This document shows, in pieces, positions 31,699 to 35,188 of a stretch of 35,188 bases of DNA. Within the stretch, counting starts at the first letter, position 1, and each line of letters opens with the position of its first letter. The DNA is taken from NCBI GenBank assembly GCA_015493575.1, contig WGCX01000315.1, forward strand, positions 1-35,188. The letters are read 5' to 3'. Source of the stretch: Desulfobacteraceae bacterium. Its GTDB lineage: Bacteria; Desulfobacterota; Desulfobacteria; Desulfobacterales; Desulfobacteraceae. Below the pieces are notes generated by a model. It had not been told where the DNA came from. It saw only the letters and a program-made list of their open reading frames with translations, and made no database searches. Both the position numbers and the translations under genes were made by a program.

Positions 31699-33138
31699 AT
31701 GCCTGCAAAATATAATATTGCTGTAAAAGACACTCTGCCGAGGTTTTATCCCATTGGCAAGTATTCCACCGTTGAATTCAGGGAAGACTGTGCCGGAAGC
31801 TGCAGAGAATGCGTAAAAAAAAAATGCGTGTACGATATTTTTAAAAAAAATTATCTCCACATGAGTAAAATGGAGGACCCTGAATACCTTTATGAATGCA
31901 AAAGCTGCTTTCGGTGTGTCCAGGAATGCACAAAGGGAATTTTTTCAAGAATCATTAATCCTGAATACAGAACTCTTGGAGACGATTACTGGAGACCGGA
32001 TCTCCTTCACACCACATGGTACCAGGCCCACACGGGAAAAGTGCCTGTGTCCGGCGCAGGGTACAGAGGACCGTTTGCCGGAAAAGGCTTTGATTCCATG
32101 TGGACGGACATGTCTGAAATTGTACGGCCCACAAGGGATGGTATCCATGGACGTGAATACATCAACACATCCATAGAGCTTTCAAGAAGACCTGACCATT
32201 TAAATTTTAACGCGGACGGCAGCCTTGAAACAAAAGAGATACCCATACTTGAAATTCCGGTTCCCATTTTATTCCAGATGCCCCCGTTTGGAATTTTAAG
32301 CAAAACAGTGCTTGTTTCAATTTTAAAAGCTGCAGGAGAAATAGGAACAAAATTGTTTCTTACCCCGGAAGATATATTTGATTTTCCCGGAGAAAAACTT
32401 GATAATGATCAATTAAACAAGTATGCGGACAATATTATTTTCTGCCTTGAAAAAGACAATTATGCTGATCATAAAGCTCTGATTGAAGAAAGTGCCATTA
32501 TTGAACTGAAATACAGTCCAGGTATTGAAAAAGAGTTAGGTAAACTTAAAAGCATAAATAAAGATCTTATCATTTCCATTGGCATTCCACTTAATTCAAA
32601 TGCCTGTTCTCTGGCACTTGAACTTGCAGAAGCAGGTGTTGATACCCTTCACTTTTACGCCGATAAAAACGGCAGAGAACTTGATTCTGAAAACCCGCGC
32701 TTTGTAAAGGATGTACTCAGAGATATCCATACAGGTCTTGTTAAAGCATCAATGCGGCGTATGGTCAACATTCTTGTAACAGGGGGCATTGCCCTTGCCG
32801 AGCATGTCAATAAAGCCATTATCTGCGGTGCTGACGGCGTTGTCATTGATCTTCCGCTTCTTATTGCAATGGAATGCAGGCTTTGTACAAGGTGCGAGAA
32901 CGGATTATCATGCCCCGTTAAATTTGAATCCATTGACCCTGACTACGGCAGTCAGAGAATCGTCAATCTCATGGGTGCATGGCGCAACCAGATGCTTGAA
33001 ATGTTAGGCGCAATGGGGCTTCGTGAAGTAAGGAGACTGCGCGGTGAAGTCGGCAGATCAATGTGGTTTGAAGATCTTGAAAAGGAAAGCTTTTCTCCGA
33101 TCTTCGGAGAACGAAAACAAGCTCAATATACGGAATAA
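31699..33138 (+). CDS. Ferredoxin/glutamate-synthase-like protein, degenerate paralogue
   Basis: The 479-aa protein has an N-terminal two-cluster ferredoxin region (C31, C35, C38, C43; C67, C70, C73, C77) and a glutamate-synthase FMN-domain-like barrel. It is a paralogue of the next gene: both share TLGDxxW, GFDSM/GFDKM and TSIEL blocks and end with a GGI..A..ADG segment, a C-x2-C-x2-C cluster motif (C393 onward, CRLCTRCENGLSC) and a similar C-terminus. Yet motifs expected for FMN/substrate binding are missing: QMPPFGILSK replaces GGGMSYGS, no GEGG, and no QGAKPGxGG or GGTGAxP sequences. It is probably catalytically inactive or altered, acting as an electron-transfer or scaffold subunit. The start follows GAGAGGCG. 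It is 3 bp from the next gene, so coupled. True substrate unknown. Confidence 0.82.
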   Translation: MPAKYNIAVKDTLPRFYPIGKYSTVEFREDCAGSCRECVKKKCVYDIFKKNYLHMSKMEDPEYLYECKSCFRCVQECTKGIFSRIINPEYRTLGDDYWRPDLLHTTWYQAHTGKVPVSGAGYRGPFAGKGFDSMWTDMSEIVRPTRDGIHGREYINTSIELSRRPDHLNFNADGSLETKEIPILEIPVPILFQMPPFGILSKTVLVSILKAAGEIGTKLFLTPEDIFDFPGEKLDNDQLNKYADNIIFCLEKDNYADHKALIEESAIIELKYSPGIEKELGKLKSINKDLIISIGIPLNSNACSLALELAEAGVDTLHFYADKNGRELDSENPRFVKDVLRDIHTGLVKASMRRMVNILVTGGIALAEHVNKAIICGADGVVIDLPLLIAMECRLCTRCENGLSCPVKFESIDPDYGSQRIVNLMGAWRNQMLEMLGAMGLREVRRLRGEVGRSMWFEDLEKESFSPIFGERKQAQYTE

Positions 33139-33141
33139 ACT

Positions 33142-34686
33142 ATGAAAAATAAAAATTTTAAACTGCCGGAAGTAAAGGAAGTTCCTTCAAGGTTTCGAAA
33201 TACCATTGGCAAATATGTTATCAAAAGAAGCTCAAAATGCATATCCTGCGGACTGTGCGCAGAACTGTGTCCATATGGCGTACATTTAAGATTTGATAAT
33301 TATTCAAAACCATTAAGGCCCGTTGAACACAAATGCATAGGGTTTGAATGCAGCAAAACAGATCATTACTGCATTGATAAATGTCCGGAAAATGCACTTT
33401 CCCTCAGGGAAAACCCTCTGCTTGAGACCCTTGGTGACTACAGGTGGACATCTGAAATGCTCCTTGCCCATTTTGCAATGGCTGAAACAGGAGATGTCCC
33501 AAAGGTGAATCTTGAGTACAGTCTTGGCAATTCAGGCGGGGGATTTGATAAAATGCGTTTTATCCATCCTGATCCTGAACAAACCATTGATATCAGTGAT
33601 GAAGAGATTGACACCAGCATTGAACTTAATAAAACAGGGGACAACAGGCCTGCAAAAACAATTTCCATCCCATGCTATGGCGGCGGAATGTCCTACGGAT
33701 CAACATCTTTAAGTGTGATTGTCGGAAGGGCAAGGGCAGCAAAAAGACTTAATTCCCTTGTCTGCACAGGGGAAGGAGGGTATCCTGAAAATTTTCTTCC
33801 CTACAAAGACCATGTGATCACCCAGGTGGCTACAGGGCTTTTCGGGGTCAGGGAGGAAACCATCCAGAACAGCCCGGTTGTGGAATTTAAATATGCCCAG
33901 GGCGCAAAACCCGGCCTTGGCGGACATCTTCTCGGAGAAAAAGTAACTGAGGCCGTTGCTGCAATGCGTGAAACCGTGGTGGGTCATTCACTTTTTTCGC
34001 CTTTCCCGTTTCACAGTGTTTATTCGGTGGAGGATCATAAAAAACATGTTGACTGGATAAAGGAGATAAATCATAAGGCCCTGTGCTCCATAAAGGTTTC
34101 CACTCCGACAGATGTTGATATGGTTGCCGTTGGTGCATATTACGCAGGTGCCCATATAATACACATTGACGGCAGTTACGGAGGAACAGGGGCTGCTCCT
34201 GATATTGCAAAGAAAAATATTGCCATGCCCATTGAATATGCCATACCAAAGGTTCACTCTTTTCTTGTTGAAGAAGGGGTCAGGGACAAGGTCTGCCTCA
34301 TTGCAAGCGGAGGTATCAGAAACGCCGTTGATGTTGCCAAGGCAATAGCCCTTGGAGCTGACGGCTGTGTTATCGGTACGGCGGATCTTGTGGCCGTGGA
34401 ATGTGTAAGATGCGGAAACTGCGAAAGCGGCAGGGGATGCGCCAGGGGAATTGCATCAACAGATGCCGAGTTAAGTGAAATGATCACAGAAGAATACGCT
34501 GAACAGCGTCTTGTCAATATGTATATGGCATGGCGCAGGCAGTGGTGCGATATTTTAAGGGGTTTTGGCATGAAAAGCATCAAAGAACTCAGGGGACGTT
34601 CAGATCTTCTTGTCCATCTTGACTATCTTGACGAAGAGGAAAAAAAGAATTACAGGCCCGCACCTGACTTTAAAATGATTATTTGA
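33142..34686 (+). CDS. Ferredoxin/glutamate-synthase-like FMN protein
   Basis: The 514-aa protein has two N-terminal [4Fe-4S]-type clusters (C33, C36, C39, C43; C65, C70, C77, C81) and a GltB-type FMN barrel: IPCYGGGMSYGS (about 175-186), CTGEGGYPEN, YAQGAKPGLGGH, DGSYGGTGAAPD (about 343-354), GGIRNAVDVAKA, and CVRCGNCESGRGC for a 3Fe/4Fe cluster. These resemble the archaeal-type (split) glutamate synthase, in which amidotransferase and FMN domains are separate proteins. The next gene is an amidotransferase-like start. The usual PHH of that family is replaced by FSPFPFHS. The start codon ATG 33142 lies 3 bp after the preceding stop, with GGA eight bases upstream. Substrate may be glutamate/2-oxoglutarate or a new reaction linked to MetF. 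Confidence 0.85.
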   Translation: MKNKNFKLPEVKEVPSRFRNTIGKYVIKRSSKCISCGLCAELCPYGVHLRFDNYSKPLRPVEHKCIGFECSKTDHYCIDKCPENALSLRENPLLETLGDYRWTSEMLLAHFAMAETGDVPKVNLEYSLGNSGGGFDKMRFIHPDPEQTIDISDEEIDTSIELNKTGDNRPAKTISIPCYGGGMSYGSTSLSVIVGRARAAKRLNSLVCTGEGGYPENFLPYKDHVITQVATGLFGVREETIQNSPVVEFKYAQGAKPGLGGHLLGEKVTEAVAAMRETVVGHSLFSPFPFHSVYSVEDHKKHVDWIKEINHKALCSIKVSTPTDVDMVAVGAYYAGAHIIHIDGSYGGTGAAPDIAKKNIAMPIEYAIPKVHSFLVEEGVRDKVCLIASGGIRNAVDVAKAIALGADGCVIGTADLVAVECVRCGNCESGRGCARGIASTDAELSEMITEEYAEQRLVNMYMAWRRQWCDILRGFGMKSIKELRGRSDLLVHLDYLDEEEKKNYRPAPDFKMII

Positions 34687-34688
34687 CC

Positions 34689-34707
34689 GCCATGAGGCGG
34701 ATCTGAA
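34689..34707 (-). repeat. Partial dispersed repeat A copy A10
   Basis: GCCATGAGGCGGATCTGAA matches the reverse orientation of the repeat A core and then stops. It starts three bases after the preceding stop codon. Confidence 0.6.
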
Positions 34708-34753
34708 GTTGCCACCCGCAGGGAGCTCAGGCTGTCGACACTTTGAACAGCAT

Positions 34754-34860
34754 TTTCATATAACTGCCATGAGGCATATCTGGACTGCGTTCCAGCGCCT
34801 CACAACGAACATAAAAAGAGCATTTGTGACTATGTCAAAAATGAGCTCTTTCTTATAAAA
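34754..34860 (-). repeat. Dispersed repeat A, long copy A9
   Basis: The stretch shares a perfect 64-bp block (34789-34852) with 4260-4323, flanked by TTTCATATAAC and TTTCTTATAAA. It contains both the core hairpin (GAGGC..CTGGA/TCCAG..GCCTC read on the minus strand) and the second hairpin ending in GCTCTTT. The spurious ORF at 34756-34950 arises from it. Confidence 0.88.
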
Positions 34861-34898
34861 AAATTTTACAGCATGCTTCATAAGGAATTTATTTGACA

Positions 34899-35188
34899 AT
34901 GAAATACGATAAAGAAAAAATGATAAAAAATCTTCTCGCATCAAGGGCAAAACTTCCCTCCAACAGGGATATCCCGGTGAAAAAATGTGACGAGGAAGGA
35001 GGATGCGGAGTAACCGGGTTCATCTCTTCGGTTCCCATAAGGGGACGTCATATTTATGAGCCCTCTGTACAGATGCACAACCGCGGTAACGGCAAAGGCG
35101 GTGGAATTGCGGCTGTGGGGCTTTCTGCAGATGATCTTGGTGTCACCCAGGAGGTTCTTGACAGCCACTACCTTTTACAGGTTGCATA
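34899..35188 (+). CDS. Class II glutamine amidotransferase-like protein, 5' end only
   Basis: The gene runs off the right edge after 96 codons and is absent from the ORF track because it has no stop. The start ATG 34899 lies 12 bases after AAGGA; TTG 34893 is an in-frame alternative. Residues 35-40 are GCGVTG, the nucleophile region of class II (Ntn) amidotransferases with C36, followed by MHNRGNGKGGGIAAVGL, as in GlxB/GltB1-type domains. A leader of about 35 residues precedes the cysteine and would have to be removed for activity, as in glutamate synthase; otherwise the domain is non-catalytic. It probably completes a split glutamate-synthase-like set with the two preceding genes, though a 212-bp gap with repeats separates them. 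Confidence 0.75.
   Translation, partial: MKYDKEKMIKNLLASRAKLPSNRDIPVKKCDEEGGCGVTGFISSVPIRGRHIYEPSVQMHNRGNGKGGGIAAVGLSADDLGVTQEVLDSHYLLQVA

Noticed and set aside
32612-32628. Sigma-54-like TGGCAC...TTGCA
   Set aside because: Spacing is one base too long and it lies inside a coding sequence.
34756-34950. Leftward ORF resembling the upstream extension of the rluD-like ORF
   Set aside because: Both readings come from the 64-bp identical repeat A block; not a conserved peptide.
1-35188. CRISPR array, prophage or insertion sequence with transposase
   Set aside because: The dispersed repeats are not regularly spaced with unique spacers, and no transposase, integrase or phage gene is encoded in the window.

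Overview
The window is a chromosomal segment from an anaerobic bacterium that carries almost the whole bacterial Wood-Ljungdahl (reductive acetyl-CoA) pathway. A moderately AT-rich genome, a selenocysteine formate dehydrogenase, a bacterial-type AcsA-E set, an RnfB-type gene, a MetV/MetF reductase with an MvhD-like neighbour, and the short 'LPICASCKK' module common in Desulfobacterota proteins all point to a sulfate reducer of the Desulfobacteraceae type (Desulfobacterium/Desulfobacula-like). The taxon is an inference; no marker gene settles it.

Layout. 1-179: 5' end of a leftward rnfB-type gene. 387-3158: fdhA, a 923-codon formate dehydrogenase read through an in-frame UGA with a clear SECIS hairpin. 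3276-10511 is leftward: rluD-like pseudouridine synthase, carD, pth, rplY(ctc), prs, tRNA-Gln(TTG), ispE, a DUF1844 gene, a phosphopantetheinyl transferase and a first CooC-type ATPase. 10962-12464: fchA-folD, rightward. 12677-14440: fhs, leftward. 15283-25503: the carbonyl-branch cluster acsD-acsA-acsB-acsC-acsE, a 97-aa unknown, and a second cooC, rightward. 25630-27978: nuoF/hndC-like and nuoE-like diaphorase subunits, leftward. 28607-29272: a small membrane protein. 29614-35188: mvhD-like, metV, metF, two paralogous ferredoxin/glutamate-synthase-like proteins, and the start of a class II glutamine amidotransferase-like gene.

How it works together. FdhA (probably with the NuoE/NuoF-like diaphorase) interconverts CO2 and formate; Fhs, FchA, FolD and MetVF carry the C1 unit on tetrahydrofolate between formate and methyl-THF; AcsE moves the methyl group to the corrinoid protein AcsCD; AcsA and AcsB interconvert CO2/CO and acetyl-CoA; the CooC ATPases probably assist nickel loading. 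The pathway can run forward for autotrophy or backward for complete acetate oxidation. FolD has lost both residues needed for cyclohydrolase activity, which fits a dedicated FchA next door.

Points that stand out: the 29614-35188 cluster, where a MetVF reductase sits with an MvhD-like protein and a pair of glutamate-synthase-like proteins, one apparently degenerate; a roughly 160-residue Ala/Lys/Glu-rich C-terminal tail on AcsD; a conserved small unknown gene inside the ACS cluster; at least two families of dispersed intergenic hairpin repeats, one with about eleven copies whose stems vary in a compensated way; and several short tandem duplications placed at ribosome-binding sites or gene ends.
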